DNA from: Planctomycetota bacterium
GTDB taxonomy: Bacteria > Planctomycetota > PUPC01
DNA length: 13,394 bases
Direction of reading: 5' to 3'
Assembly: GCA_003559755.1 (NCBI GenBank)
Contig: PWKM01000220.1
Location: forward strand, 1-13,394
Shown here: piece by piece, positions 13,158 to 13,394 of the stretch
Position numbering within the stretch: the stretch's first letter is position 1
How the letters are laid out: every line of letters starts with the position of its first letter
Program-made: the position numbers and the translations under genes
The notes under the pieces: model-generated
Seen by the model: only the letters and a program-made list of their open reading frames with translations
The model's database searches: none
Told to the model about the DNA's origin: nothing

Positions 13158-13394
13158 ATGGGCCGAGCTGAAAACGGGCCGCTCTTCCACATCGACGCCC
13201 TGAAGAAAGTCTATCAGATGGGCGAGGTCGAGGTCGCCGCCCTGCGCCACATCGACCTCGAGCTGCCGCCCGCCCGGTTCATCGTGATCCTCGGCCCGTC
13301 GGGCTCGGGCAAGAGCACCCTGCTCAACATCCTCGGCGGCATCGACACCCCGAGCGACGGCCGCGTCCTCTATCGCGGCGAGGACCTCGCGACC
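13158..13394 (+). CDS. ABC transporter ATP-binding protein, LolD/MacB type, N-terminal part (runs off right edge)
   Basis: The first 79 codons are visible. VYQMGEVEVAALRHIDLELP (18-37) is the characteristic start of the LolD/MacB/FtsE-like ATPases, and GPSGSGKS (46-53) is a perfect Walker A with K52 contacting ATP, followed by TLLNILGGIDTPSDGRV. Members energise release of lipoproteins, or efflux of antibiotics and peptides, with an FtsX/MacB-type permease, which would be encoded beyond the edge. The start has AAGGAG (13146-13151) 6 bases upstream. It begins 59 bases after the oxidoreductase stop; no clear promoter or terminator was seen in that gap, so it could be the last visible member of the same operon or the first gene of the next. 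Confidence 0.93.
   Translation, partial: MGRAENGPLFHIDALKKVYQMGEVEVAALRHIDLELPPARFIVILGPSGSGKSTLLNILGGIDTPSDGRVLYRGEDLAT

Overview
The window is GC-rich (by eye about two thirds G+C), densely coding bacterial DNA: twelve protein genes, two of them cut by the window edges. No tRNA, rRNA, CRISPR array, insertion sequence or phage gene was seen. A Planctomycetota-like source is suggested (inference) by the mix of a PEGA-domain lipoprotein, an exported HEAT-repeat protein, a PF12831-type FAD-dependent oxidoreductase and an ADP-ribosylglycohydrolase with a long N-terminal extension. That mix is common there, but no marker gene is present to prove it. Most genes have recognisable Shine-Dalgarno sites, and several gaps hold clear sigma70-type promoters (TTGACA/TTGACC with TATAAT/TAGAAT), including one perfect consensus.

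Left part, minus strand (1-1979): an NtrC-type sigma54-activating response regulator with no sensor kinase beside it, then an ADP-ribosylglycohydrolase-family gene with its own promoter, running off the left edge. The regulator is divergent from the next block across a roughly 200-base gap with a promoter in each direction.

Plus strand, 2179-4782: a fold-type I PLP aminotransferase followed by an enolase-superfamily enzyme of the muconate-lactonizing/dipeptide-epimerase type. They are probably one transcript and a two-step catabolic or amino-acid-modifying pair.

Plus strand, 4930-7699: a tight operon with start/stop overlaps coding for a YfcE/MJ0936-type metallophosphoesterase, a PEGA-domain lipoprotein and an exported HEAT-repeat protein. 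A 9-base extended -10 promoter lies just upstream.

Plus strand, 7841-13394: a cell-surface glycan block. A perfect consensus promoter precedes a CgeB-like glycosyltransferase and a polytopic O-antigen ligase/polymerase-like protein. After a 120-base gap with its own putative promoter, a pair of 9-base repeats and a hairpin over the start region, there follow a WaaP/Kdo-kinase-like protein, a SAM-dependent methyltransferase and an FAD-dependent oxidoreductase joined by ATGA overlaps. A LolD/MacB-type ABC ATPase gene is cut by the right edge. The most interesting candidate for an undescribed unit is the overlapping kinase-methyltransferase-oxidoreductase trio next to the glycan ligase. Its joint function is inference only.
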